Positions 1 through 8,599 of a stretch of DNA of 64,000 nt are shown here, piece by piece. Source of the stretch: Cyclobacteriaceae bacterium. GTDB taxonomy: Bacteria > Bacteroidota > Bacteroidia > Cytophagales > Cyclobacteriaceae. A program made the position numbers and the translations under genes. The DNA is taken from the NCBI GenBank assembly GCA_019638275.1, contig JAHBUC010000002.1, forward strand, positions 372,001 through 436,000, given 5' to 3'. The notes under the pieces were generated by a model. It did no database searches and was not told where the DNA came from. It saw only the letters and a list, made by a program, of their open reading frames with translations. Each line of letters starts with the position of its first letter. Position 1 is the first letter of the stretch.

Positions 1-36
1 CAAGCCAAAGTAACCCCAAAATGGTCGAATACATGG

Positions 37-44
37 TATATTTG
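37..44 (+). promoter_or_regulatory. -7 promoter element of gpmI
   Basis: TATATTTG matches the Bacteroidota sigma-70 -7 consensus TAnnTTTG and ends 18 bases before the chosen gpmI start. No clear -33 TTTG is visible in the short upstream sequence. Its position argues against translation starting at the ATG at 21, which would put the promoter inside the gene. Confidence 0.6.
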
Positions 45-62
45 CACCTCATTTTAATGCCC

Positions 63-1586
63 ATGAACCGTAAAGTGCTGCTGATGATATTGGATGGCTG
101 GGGAATTGCCACCAACAAAAATGTTTCGGCTGTTGATAAAGCCCATACACCCTTTATGGATTCGCTTTACCCGCGCTATCCGTACAGCAAACTACAGGCT
201 TCCGGTCTTGCTGTAGGTCTCCCTGACGGACAGATGGGTAACTCGGAAGTCGGGCACATGAATATTGGTGCTGGTCGTGTGGTTTACCAGGACCTGGTTC
301 GTGTAAACAAAGCGATCGAAGATCAGGAACTCGATACCCACCCGGTGTTGCTTGATGTTTTCAAGCATATAAAGGAAAACAAAAAATCGCTTCACCTCAT
401 TGGATTGGTTTCTGATGGTGGAGTCCATTCCCACATCAATCACTTAAAAGGAATTATATCAATTGCCCATCAGCATAACGTTGAACGCGTATTTATTCAT
501 GCGTTTATGGATGGCCGCGACACCGATCCAAAAAGCGGTGTCGGCTTTTTGAATGACCTGGAAAATCACCTTAAGCAAGCAACCGGAAAAATTGCCAGTG
601 TGGTAGGACGATATTATGCCATGGATCGCGACAAGCGCTGGGAACGGGTTAAACTTGCGTATGACCTGATGGTTCATGGAACGGGCAAAGCCACAACAAA
701 CGCAATAGAAGCTGTGAAGCAATCTTATGAAGAAGGTGTTACCGATGAGTTTATCAAGCCCATTGTGGTAACAGAAAACAATCAACCGTTGGCCACTATT
801 CAAGCTGGTGATGCCGTGCTGTGTTTTAACTTCCGAACCGACAGAGGCCGACAAATTACGCAAGCGTTGACGCAACAGGATTTCCCTGAAGTTGGCCTGA
901 AAAAGTTGGACCTGCATTACACCACACTCACCACCTATGACGAAACTTTCAAAAATGTTCGCGTCATTTTTGAAAAGGATAACCTGGAAAATACACTAGG
1001 CGAAGTGTTGGCCCGTGCAGGAAAAAAGCAAATCCGCATTGCCGAAACTGAAAAGTATCCGCATGTAACGTTCTTCTTTTCGGGAGGACGTGAAGAGGTT
1101 TTTAACGGAGAAAGTCGCATTCTATGTCCTTCACCAAAAGTTGCCACATATGACCTTCAACCGGAAATGAGTGCGCATGAAATAAAAGATAAAATCATTA
1201 CCGAACTGGACAAACAAGAAGCAGATTTTATCTGTTTGAATTTTGCCAATCCGGATATGGTAGGACACACCGGTGTATTTGAGGCCGCAGTGAAGGCGTG
1301 CGAAACGGTTGACTTCTGCGCAGGGAAAGTAACAGAAGCTGCATTAAAAAATGGCTACGCAACCATTATCATTGCCGACCACGGTAATGCCGATTGCATG
1401 ATCAATGACGATGGCACGCCAAACACGGCACACACCACCAACCTGGTTCCGTGCATTTTGGTATCTGATTTTTACAAAGGGCACATGAAGGATGGAAAGC
1501 TAGGTGACCTCGCGCCTACAATTCTTAAGCTGATTGGTGTACGTGTTCCTCAGGAAATGACTGGTAATGTGTTGATCGATGCCTGA
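63..1586 (+). CDS. gpmI: 2,3-bisphosphoglycerate-independent phosphoglycerate mutase
   Basis: Interconverts 3- and 2-phosphoglycerate in glycolysis and gluconeogenesis in the cytoplasm, using two Mn ions and a phosphoserine intermediate. The protein of 507 residues has the usual family length. The N-terminal metal motif LDGWG (Asp11) and the phosphoserine motif GQMGNSEVGH (Ser61) are intact. The C-terminal metal ligands appear in IADHGNADCM and NTAHTTN. The ATG at 63 gives the family-typical start MNRKVLLMILDGWG; earlier in-frame ATGs at 21, 33 and 57 lie upstream of, inside or just after the -7 element. The stop overlaps the start of the next gene by 8 bases, so the two are probably co-transcribed. 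Confidence 0.96.
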   Translation: MNRKVLLMILDGWGIATNKNVSAVDKAHTPFMDSLYPRYPYSKLQASGLAVGLPDGQMGNSEVGHMNIGAGRVVYQDLVRVNKAIEDQELDTHPVLLDVFKHIKENKKSLHLIGLVSDGGVHSHINHLKGIISIAHQHNVERVFIHAFMDGRDTDPKSGVGFLNDLENHLKQATGKIASVVGRYYAMDRDKRWERVKLAYDLMVHGTGKATTNAIEAVKQSYEEGVTDEFIKPIVVTENNQPLATIQAGDAVLCFNFRTDRGRQITQALTQQDFPEVGLKKLDLHYTTLTTYDETFKNVRVIFEKDNLENTLGEVLARAGKKQIRIAETEKYPHVTFFFSGGREEVFNGESRILCPSPKVATYDLQPEMSAHEIKDKIITELDKQEADFICLNFANPDMVGHTGVFEAAVKACETVDFCAGKVTEAALKNGYATIIIADHGNADCMINDDGTPNTAHTTNLVPCILVSDFYKGHMKDGKLGDLAPTILKLIGVRVPQEMTGNVLIDA

Positions 1587-2184
1587 CAATTATCTGAAAT
1601 ATTCTTTCCGTTGGATTGCATTGCTTCTCACTATGCTGATGGCTTCATGCAACAAACCAAACAAAACCGAGGCCACCCATTTCAACATCGACAGCCTGGT
1701 GGCAAAACAGGTAGTTGATTTATGGTTGCTTAAGGCAGCATTAATTAAAGAAGGCAGTATAGGCGATATCCGGCAAGACACGCTGCTCACATCACTTGAT
1801 ACAGTACGTTGGAAAAAGGAGCTCGATATTTTCTCCGAAATCGGGCTGGTCAATAAACCCGCTTATCGGGCATTGTATACAGTGAAAGACGGCCTGCGCG
1901 ATGCATCAAGCAACCTCACCATTCGTGAATTTGAGACGGATGAAGAGCTGCCTGTTCAATCCTTAAAACTCTTTTACCTCGATAATTTGCAAAAACTGCG
2001 AAGAATTGAAGCATTGATCCAGCAAGAGAATGCTTTGCTAAAGACCCAACAAAAACTCGTTATGGAATTTTCGGACGTGTACAATAAAAACGTGCTCACT
2101 TCCTACTCTATAGAAGGAGGACAAAAAATGCTTGCCGGAGACTCTGTACATTTTACCCTTAGCGGCACCATTCAGTTTAATTAA
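1579..2184 (+). CDS. putative lipoprotein of unknown function
   Basis: I do not recognise the family. The 201-residue product begins with a basic segment, a hydrophobic stretch and a lipobox-like LMASC (Cys24), so it is probably a lipoprotein exported by Sec and cleaved by signal peptidase II. The mature part is mostly polar. Residues about 130-175 are rich in Leu, Glu, Gln and Lys in a pattern compatible with a helical or coiled segment. It overlaps gpmI by 8 bases and ends 5 bases before the ABC transporter, so it sits inside an apparent operon, but that context does not define its role. Confidence 0.75.
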   Translation: MPDNYLKYSFRWIALLLTMLMASCNKPNKTEATHFNIDSLVAKQVVDLWLLKAALIKEGSIGDIRQDTLLTSLDTVRWKKELDIFSEIGLVNKPAYRALYTVKDGLRDASSNLTIREFETDEELPVQSLKLFYLDNLQKLRRIEALIQQENALLKTQQKLVMEFSDVYNKNVLTSYSIEGGQKMLAGDSVHFTLSGTIQFN

Positions 2185-2189
2185 TATTC

Positions 2190-3989
2190 ATGGCGCGAAG
2201 ACAGATGCAAGAACCTTTACGGGAAGAAGATAAACGAAAGGTTAATAAAGATTCATTGAAAAGACTGGCGGGCGTGTTTCGCTTTATGCTTCCGCACAAA
2301 TGGCTTTTCATTGCCGGATTAATCTGTCTTGTACTTTCTAGTGCTACCATTCTATCGTTTCCCTTTCTGGCAGGTCAATTGTTGGATCTGGCATCTGGCA
2401 AGAAAATTCCATACTTCACCACTATCAATCAGGTTGCACTTACGTTGCTGGGCATTCTATTGGTGCAGAGCTTCTTTTCGTTTATGCGCGTGTACACGTT
2501 TTCTGTTACCAGTGAACGCACACTCGCTGATCTTCGGCAACACGTTTTTCATAAAATTGTATGGCTGCCATTAACCTTTTTCGATAACCGAAGAGTTGGT
2601 GAGTTGATGAGTCGGATTACCTCGGATGTAGGTACCCTTCAAGATACATTTACCACCACCATGGCCGAGTTGCTTCGGCAAACACTTACGTTAATTATCG
2701 GAACAGCGATTATTTTCGTGCTGGCACCGCAGCTAACAGTTTTCATGTTACTCACCTTTCCGGTGTTGGTTATTCTAGCCTTGGTTTTTGGAAAAAATAT
2801 TCGAAAACTTTCCAGAAAAACTCAAGATAAGCTTGCCGAAGCAAATGTAATTGTAGAGGAGTCGTTGCAATCGATTCAGGTTGTTAAGGCGTTTACCAAT
2901 GAAGCGTTCGAGTTACTGCGTTTTAAAAAATCACTCAACGAGGTTGTTCAGGTAGCGCTACGAACAGCAAAGTATCGTGGCTTTTTTGTTTCGTTCGTCA
3001 TTCTCGCTTTGTTTGGTGGCATTGTAGCAGTGGGTTGGTATGGTGCGTGGTTAGTTCAGAGTGACTTGCTTTCCGTAGGCAAATTGTTTTCGTTTATTAT
3101 CTATACATCATTTATCGGAGGTTCAATTGCCGGGCTTGGCGATTTGTATACACAACTTCAACGATCTATCGGGGCTTCTGAACGGCTCCTTGAAATTTTA
3201 GATCAGAAAGATGAAGAAGAACTTCCGTCATCCGTTGACACTAAACTCTCGGGCGATATTGTTTTTGAGCATGTGAATTTTGCATACCCCACGCGACCTG
3301 ATTTTCCTGTGTTGAAAGATTTGAATTTCCATATTGGTGCCGGTGAAAAAATCGCCCTGGTTGGTCAAAGTGGTTCCGGCAAATCCACCATCATTAATCT
3401 GCTGCTACGCTTTTATCCCGTACAGGAAGGAAGCATCAAGGCAGATGGGTTAAGTATTCAGTTATTCAGCCTGACAGACTACCGCAAAAACATTGGTATT
3501 GTACCTCAGGAAGTGATTTTGTTTGGTGGCACCATCCGCGAAAATATTGCCTATGGCAATCCCGATGCATCTTTTGAAGAAATTCGTCTGGCTGCGAAAA
3601 AGGCAAATGCATTAGACTTTATTGAAAGTTTTCCGGAGCAGTTTGATACACGGGTTGGCGAACGAGGAGTGAAGCTTTCGGGAGGTCAGCGTCAACGCAT
3701 TGCCATTGCCCGGGCCATTCTTAAAAATCCGTCTATCTTGATTTTAGATGAAGCCACCAGTTCACTCGACTCCCAATCTGAATACCTGGTACAGCAAGCC
3801 CTTGAAAAATTAATGGAAGGAAGAACAACCATTATCATTGCGCACAGGTTAAGCACCATCAAAAAAGTTGATCGTATTTTCGTAATCAACCAGGGGCAAC
3901 TTGCAGAAATGGGTTCGCATGCAGAACTTACCCAGGTTAACAATGGTTTGTACAGCAACCTGCTAAAAATGCAGCTTCACGAACAATGA
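2190..3989 (+). CDS. ABC transporter, fused permease/ATPase (MsbA-like exporter half)
   Basis: A 599-residue half-transporter of the ABC exporter type that should work as a homodimer in the inner membrane. Residues about 30-330 form the six-helix transmembrane domain. The nucleotide-binding domain follows, with Walker A GQSGSGKST (about 391-399), signature LSGGQRQR (about 496) and Walker B ILILDEATSSLD (about 517). The H-loop is in IIAHRLSTI. The closest functional models are lipid or drug exporters such as MsbA and BmrA; the substrate cannot be read from the sequence. It overlaps the downstream Fur-family gene by 4 bases (ATGA), which suggests translational coupling, an unusual pairing for this transporter type. 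Confidence 0.9.
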   Translation: MARRQMQEPLREEDKRKVNKDSLKRLAGVFRFMLPHKWLFIAGLICLVLSSATILSFPFLAGQLLDLASGKKIPYFTTINQVALTLLGILLVQSFFSFMRVYTFSVTSERTLADLRQHVFHKIVWLPLTFFDNRRVGELMSRITSDVGTLQDTFTTTMAELLRQTLTLIIGTAIIFVLAPQLTVFMLLTFPVLVILALVFGKNIRKLSRKTQDKLAEANVIVEESLQSIQVVKAFTNEAFELLRFKKSLNEVVQVALRTAKYRGFFVSFVILALFGGIVAVGWYGAWLVQSDLLSVGKLFSFIIYTSFIGGSIAGLGDLYTQLQRSIGASERLLEILDQKDEEELPSSVDTKLSGDIVFEHVNFAYPTRPDFPVLKDLNFHIGAGEKIALVGQSGSGKSTIINLLLRFYPVQEGSIKADGLSIQLFSLTDYRKNIGIVPQEVILFGGTIRENIAYGNPDASFEEIRLAAKKANALDFIESFPEQFDTRVGERGVKLSGGQRQRIAIARAILKNPSILILDEATSSLDSQSEYLVQQALEKLMEGRTTIIIAHRLSTIKKVDRIFVINQGQLAEMGSHAELTQVNNGLYSNLLKMQLHEQ

Positions 3990-4396
3990 ATGGCTCCCCG
4001 CAACTTTTAAAAGAATTCAAGCTTCGGTCAACCCCAAGCCGGAAGGCCATTCTGAATTTCTTTCTGAAGAAAAATTATGCCCTCGCTCATGCCGACATTG
4101 AAAAGGGTATCGCTTCACATTTTGATCGGGTTACCGTTTACAGGACCTTAAAAACTTTTCTGGACAAAGGCCTGATTCATAAAGTGCTGGATGACGAGGG
4201 CGCGCTAAAGTATGCCTTGTGTACGGAGGCCTGTACGATTACCGGGCATCACCATGATCATGTCCATTTCAAGTGCGTGCGGTGCGGGCAAACCAATTGC
4301 CTGAACGTTGAGGTTCCTCAAATTAAGCTACCCAAGGGCTATCAAGCGGGAGAGATTAACCTGTTGATCCAGGGGGTCTGCTCAAACTGCGGCTAG
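3986..4396 (+). CDS. Fur-family metal-responsive transcriptional repressor
   Basis: A 136-residue Fur/Zur/PerR-type regulator. The N-terminal winged helix includes DRVTVYRTLKTF, the typical recognition-helix region. The C-terminal part carries the HHHDHVHF metal site and two CxxC pairs (CVRC and terminal CSNC) that should hold the structural zinc. Which metal it senses (Fe, Zn or another) cannot be decided from sequence. The gene is coupled to the upstream ABC exporter by a 4-base overlap. The nearest strong dyad that such a dimeric repressor could bind in this window lies at 18302-18324, in front of a TonB receptor; this link is inference. Confidence 0.9.
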   Translation: MNGSPQLLKEFKLRSTPSRKAILNFFLKKNYALAHADIEKGIASHFDRVTVYRTLKTFLDKGLIHKVLDDEGALKYALCTEACTITGHHHDHVHFKCVRCGQTNCLNVEVPQIKLPKGYQAGEINLLIQGVCSNCG

Positions 4397-4441
4397 GCAT
4401 TCTCTACACCTAGCATCACTCATAAATCGCCTTTGGTAGTT

Positions 4442-4470
4442 TTTGTGTTAGAAAAATAGTTGTACTTTTG
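4442..4470 (+). promoter_or_regulatory. Bacteroidota-type promoter upstream of terC-like gene
   Basis: TTTG at 4442-4445 and TACTTTTG at 4463-4470 (consensus TAnnTTTG) are separated by 17 bases. The element lies about 128 bases before the chosen ATG of the TerC-family gene, so the transcript would have a long leader of roughly 120 bases. Confidence 0.55.
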
Positions 4471-4597
4471 AAATCTTCGAGTACCCCTATTTGCTGATTA
4501 TGAGCGAATTAGGTTGCTTGAGGAAAGAAATACGTAACCCTTGTATAGCCCTCTAAATATTCTTCTGATTTCACTGTTCGAAGGGAGTGACAACGAA

Positions 4598-5563
4598 ATG
4601 TTGTTATTCGGCCTCTTCGGTGTTGTAATTATAATCTTCCTGATTTTGGATCTTGGGATTTTCAACAAAGAAGCCCACAAGATCACCACAAAATCCGCGC
4701 TTTGGCAGTCCATCTTCTGGGTTTTTGTTTCTACCCTGTTTGGGCTGTTGATTTACTTTATGGGGCCATATGCCTACCTGGAAAAGGGGGTAGAAAAGTT
4801 TATCAGCGGAACAGATGCGGGGCTCCTTTACTTCTCAGCGTATCTGACAGAAAAGGCCCTGTCCATTGATAACATCTTTGTTATTCTGCTTATTCTGAAA
4901 TACTTCCGCGTTGATGAAGCCTATTACCATAAAATACTTTTTTGGGGAATTTTAGGGGCCATCGTTTTTCGTGCGGTGTTTATTTTTGTGGGCGCCTACC
5001 TCATCCATCAGTTTCATTGGATTCTGTACATCTTCGGAGTATTCCTGATCTATTCAGGTATTCGTATCTATTTTGAAGATGGGGATGAAAAGATTGAGCC
5101 TGAGAAAAATCCGATCCTCAAAATTTGCAAGCGATATCTTCCGATTTCTATTGATGACCGTGGAGGAAAATTTGCCTTCATTGAAAAGGGCAAGCTCTTT
5201 TTCACACCATTATTTCTTGTAATTGTTTTGATTGAAACAACCGACTTGATTTTTGCAGTCGACTCCATTCCGGCTGCATTTGCCATCACAACAAATGAAT
5301 TCCTGATTTATACTTCAAACATCTTTGCGGTGCTTGGCCTTCGGGCAATGTTCTTTTTGCTGGCGGGTATAATCGATAAGTTCTACTTATTACAAAAAGG
5401 CCTTTCCATTATCCTGTTTTTCATTGGCGCCAAGATGTTGCTTGAAATCGTAGATGTAGACATTAGCGTTTACTTGTCCTTCAGTGTGATTATCGCAACA
5501 CTTATCCTGTCCATCCTATTCTCGATTATTATTCCGCGCAAAGCAGAAGTGCAGGAGGACTAG
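4598..5563 (+). CDS. TerC/Alx-family integral membrane protein
   Basis: TerC-family inner-membrane protein of 321 residues with about eight or nine hydrophobic helices. Conserved acidic motifs are present: DLGIFN near the N terminus, EKALSIDNIFV, and ETTDLIFAVDSIPA. Family members are linked to tellurite resistance and, for Alx/MeeY-type proteins, manganese export; the second role is more plausible for a chromosomal copy. The ATG at 4598 is preceded by a GGAG-like sequence and starts the first membrane helix, whereas the TTG at 4541 would add 19 polar residues. It converges on, and overlaps by 4 bases, the TerB/LETM1-related gene. Confidence 0.88.
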   Translation: MLLFGLFGVVIIIFLILDLGIFNKEAHKITTKSALWQSIFWVFVSTLFGLLIYFMGPYAYLEKGVEKFISGTDAGLLYFSAYLTEKALSIDNIFVILLILKYFRVDEAYYHKILFWGILGAIVFRAVFIFVGAYLIHQFHWILYIFGVFLIYSGIRIYFEDGDEKIEPEKNPILKICKRYLPISIDDRGGKFAFIEKGKLFFTPLFLVIVLIETTDLIFAVDSIPAAFAITTNEFLIYTSNIFAVLGLRAMFFLLAGIIDKFYLLQKGLSIILFFIGAKMLLEIVDVDISVYLSFSVIIATLILSILFSIIIPRKAEVQED

Positions 5564-6840
5564 CTTTGCTTATCGAAATATTGATCCTTGTCAAAGAAGA
5601 TGTCGCGGGGCAGCACCTTCAGCAATACAGCTAAGGTTAAAAAACGTTGTGGTAACGTAATAATACCAAATGCCGGTATAGCCTTCAATACGTTGAGCAA
5701 TTGATCCTGAACATGCTCCGATTCGACAGGCGTTAACTCCTGAGCGCGCGCTTTCTCCAATAACGCCACCAGGCTTTTGTTCTCCTGAATTTCTCTGATC
5801 AGCCTGCCCTTATTTTTCTCGGCCAACCGGGATAATCTCCCAATATAATGTTCGCTCACGCGGTGATAATCCTGCTTATCCTGCAAATACTCAAGCTGCT
5901 CCCAATGCTCCAGCACAAATCCTTCTACGGCAATCATGCTGTGCTCCAGATCATCTTCAGTAAATCCGAGGTAATCCGCGAAGTAGCGTAGAAATGCCTG
6001 CTCAGCCCGCTCAACTTTACGGTCAGCCCAGGTCGTGAGTATGGCTATTTCCAAAAAGTATTTCTTCAGTATCCATGAATTTTCAGAAGGCAAATTGATC
6101 TCATCAACACTTATCCCCTTGCTAAAAATCATCAGCGCTTCTCTTCGCTTCTCCGGTGGTAGCTCTGTTCCTTGCAGAAAATACTCCAACAGCTTATTCT
6201 CTTCATAATTAATTACCTGATCAGAGTGCGCTGCAGCTGCAATAACTTTGATTACGGAGAACCTCAACTCTTCACGTTCGTACCGAAAGAAATCGGCCAC
6301 GATGCGATCGGCATTGGTGTGAATCCACTGGCCGAAAATGTAAACATCTAAAAACAATAAGCTGCTATGAAAAAAGCTGCTCCAGAAGTTTCCTTTAAAT
6401 GAAGCAGCCCGATCAATTCGCTTTTCCAAAATTCTTTCTGCCAAATCAATGGCCGATCGTTTTTTACCGAAGATCGTTTTCGTTGGGGTGGCCAGTTCAG
6501 GAAAAATGTTGTTGTAAAAACTTCCAATACTTTCCAAAGACTGAACAAATACCTGGGAAATTTCTTCAACTGAATTTAACTGCCGGTTATGATAAACCAA
6601 CGAACTGCTGATCAGGCTCTCCGCCAATAGAATTTTCATTCGGTCTTTTTCATCCCACCTCTGAGCATAAGGATGATCAATCCTTCCTACGGATTGTCCG
6701 TACATTAAACCTGTAGGATGCATGATCCGATACAAGGATTGTTCCGGATGAGAAGCCCGCTTCTCATGGGTCAGATCTTTGAATAGTTCTGTTCTGAATT
6801 CGAGGTACTCTTTGAGCCAGCCTTTTTCCCGAGGCTTCAT
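5560..6840 (-). CDS. TerB-like, LETM1-related protein
   Basis: A 426-residue protein with no signal peptide. The middle part (about 190-300) has the acidic, helical look of TerB-like domains, including the segments SVIKVIAAAAHSDQ and TTWADRKVERAEQ. The C-terminal part (about 350-415) resembles the LETM1 ribosome-binding-like domain: LLEKARAQELTP, then QLLNVLKAIPAFGIITLP and a hydrophobic stretch ending LLKVLPRDIF. Bacteroidota homologues are usually labelled LETM1-related biofilm-associated proteins; the molecular role is not known to me. The hydrophobic C terminus could associate with the membrane. It is tail-to-tail with the TerC-family gene and shares its TerB-like character with the small protein at 10459-10839. 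Confidence 0.7.
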   Translation of the reverse strand: MKPREKGWLKEYLEFRTELFKDLTHEKRASHPEQSLYRIMHPTGLMYGQSVGRIDHPYAQRWDEKDRMKILLAESLISSSLVYHNRQLNSVEEISQVFVQSLESIGSFYNNIFPELATPTKTIFGKKRSAIDLAERILEKRIDRAASFKGNFWSSFFHSSLLFLDVYIFGQWIHTNADRIVADFFRYEREELRFSVIKVIAAAAHSDQVINYEENKLLEYFLQGTELPPEKRREALMIFSKGISVDEINLPSENSWILKKYFLEIAILTTWADRKVERAEQAFLRYFADYLGFTEDDLEHSMIAVEGFVLEHWEQLEYLQDKQDYHRVSEHYIGRLSRLAEKNKGRLIREIQENKSLVALLEKARAQELTPVESEHVQDQLLNVLKAIPAFGIITLPQRFLTLAVLLKVLPRDIFFDKDQYFDKQS

Positions 6841-6885
6841 ATTTCCATGTTTTAGGGATCGGAAGATAGGGCTTTTTAGGAAAAA

Positions 6886-7401
6886 TTACTTATCTGCTTC
6901 ACGCCAACCCTTCTTTTCTATCGATTTGGCAACAGATTCCACTTTTAATTGCAAAGCCTTTTTGAACTTATCAAGCCTTGTGGCAACCGGTTTATCATGG
7001 CTTCCCACAATCTGAGCGGCCAATATTCCGGCATTTCTGGCCCCATTCAGGGCAACTGTGGCAACCGGAATACCTGCGGGCATCTGTAGAATGGAAAGCA
7101 CTGAATCCCAGCCATCGATGGAGTTTGAGGACTTGACCGGAACGCCAATTACCGGCAACGAGGTAATGGAAGCCACCATACCGGGCAAATGGGCTGCTCC
7201 CCCTGCCCCGGCAATAATTACTTTTAAGCCACGCTTTCTGGCCTCCTGGGCATACGAAACCATGCGCAAGGGTGTGCGGTGAGCCGAAACCACGGTGAGC
7301 TCATAGGTTACACCTAGTTCTTCCAGTACTTCGGCAGCTTCCTTCATGATTTTTAAATCTGATTGGCTGCCCATAATGATGCCCACAACTGGTTTTGTCA
7401 T
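6886..7401 (-). CDS. purE: N5-carboxyaminoimidazole ribonucleotide mutase
   Basis: Converts N5-CAIR to CAIR in purine biosynthesis. The 171-residue length is typical of class I PurE. Hallmarks are the GSQSDLKIM phosphate loop, SAHRTP (catalytic His) and the glycine/alanine-rich [11 protein letters not shown] motif. The start overlaps the purK stop by 4 bases, so the two genes are translationally coupled, the standard arrangement for this enzyme pair. Confidence 0.97.
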   Translation of the reverse strand: MTKPVVGIIMGSQSDLKIMKEAAEVLEELGVTYELTVVSAHRTPLRMVSYAQEARKRGLKVIIAGAGGAAHLPGMVASITSLPVIGVPVKSSNSIDGWDSVLSILQMPAGIPVATVALNGARNAGILAAQIVGSHDKPVATRLDKFKKALQLKVESVAKSIEKKGWREADK

Positions 7402-8537
7402 GCGATAACGTTAAGGGTGTTCTTTACAAAGTTAGCCTTCTCTTTCAATGAATCGATATCGTGATCCACGATTGTCACGTGGCCCATTTTACGAAAAGGC
7501 TTTGTATTCCTCTTCCCATATAAATGAACATGTACCCCCGGCACTTTCACCACCTCCTCAAAACCTTCATAGCGGGCAGGGCCGGTATGTCCATCGCTTC
7601 CCAAAAGGTTTACCATTGCGCTTGGAATCAATACTTCAGTACTACCAAGCGGAAGACCCGTGATGGCACGCAAATGTTGTTCATACTGTGAAGTGGCGTT
7701 GGCTTCAATAGTTTGATGCCCGCTGTTATGCGGACGTGGCGCCACTTCATTCACCAACACATCTCCACTCTTTGTTACAAACATTTCAACTGCCAGTAAT
7801 CCTACGAGATCCAACGCTTCAATGATGTGTTGGGCAATGCGATCTGCTTCTTGAGCTACCTTATCCGTGATCATTGCCGGAGAAAAAAGATACTCCACCA
7901 GATTGTGAACGGGGTGAAAAACCATTTCAACAGGAGGGAAGGTTCTTATTTCCCCCGTTTCCGTGCGGGCTACGATAACGGAAATCTCTTTTTCAAAATC
8001 AACAAGTTTTTCAAGTACACCAGGTACATCAAATGCTTTTGCAATGTCGGATTTGGATTTAAGGATTTGTACTCCCCTGCCGTCATACCCTTCTTTACCC
8101 AACTTATGTACGGCAGGTAAGAAATCGGTGTGCTGCTCAACATCCTCCCGTGTTTCGGTCAAAATAAATTCCGCGGTTGGAATTCCATTCTCCTTATAAA
8201 ATTTTTTCTGGCTGCGCTTATCCTGAATGAGTTCAATTGCTTCCGGCTGCGGATAAACTTTCTTGCCTTGCTTCGCCAGATCTTTTAATGCCTTCGTATT
8301 TACGTTCTCAATTTCGATGGTGACAATCTCGCAGTCCTTTGCAAACTGCATCACCGTATCGTAATCGGTTAGTTTACCTGCGTGGAAATCAGCCAGATTT
8401 TTACAAGGTGCCTCCGGATCAGGATCAAGTACTTTAAAGGAAAGATTATAATCAATACCCGATTGAATGAGCATGCGACCAAGCTGGCCTCCACCGAGTA
8501 TGCCTATGGTAAAATTCTGACTGAAAGGCTTTTTCAA
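7398..8537 (-). CDS. purK: N5-carboxyaminoimidazole ribonucleotide synthase
   Basis: ATP-grasp enzyme that carboxylates AIR to N5-CAIR, feeding PurE. The sequence has the N-terminal [12 protein letters not shown] nucleotide-like fold, EIENVN, the ATP-grasp core ([15 protein letters not shown]), and the C-terminal substrate region [13 protein letters not shown] place the start at a TTG at 8537 ([12 protein letters not shown], 379 residues), the usual PurK length. The frame stays open upstream to 8732, but that stretch reads as a shadow of the preceding gene's 3' end. A near-consensus -7 (AAAATTTG) lies just upstream of this TTG. Confidence 0.93.
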   Translation of the reverse strand: MKKPFSQNFTIGILGGGQLGRMLIQSGIDYNLSFKVLDPDPEAPCKNLADFHAGKLTDYDTVMQFAKDCEIVTIEIENVNTKALKDLAKQGKKVYPQPEAIELIQDKRSQKKFYKENGIPTAEFILTETREDVEQHTDFLPAVHKLGKEGYDGRGVQILKSKSDIAKAFDVPGVLEKLVDFEKEISVIVARTETGEIRTFPPVEMVFHPVHNLVEYLFSPAMITDKVAQEADRIAQHIIEALDLVGLLAVEMFVTKSGDVLVNEVAPRPHNSGHQTIEANATSQYEQHLRAITGLPLGSTEVLIPSAMVNLLGSDGHTGPARYEGFEEVVKVPGVHVHLYGKRNTKPFRKMGHVTIVDHDIDSLKEKANFVKNTLNVIA

Positions 8538-8599
8538 CTGTACAAATTTTGCGCACGAAGTTAAGGCAATCGGCTCAGCCGACAATGGATGCTTTATGC

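Noticed and set aside
4500..4556. Short ORF starting MSELGC in the terC leader
   Set aside because: Only 18 codons with no conserved pattern; could be a leader peptide but nothing supports it.
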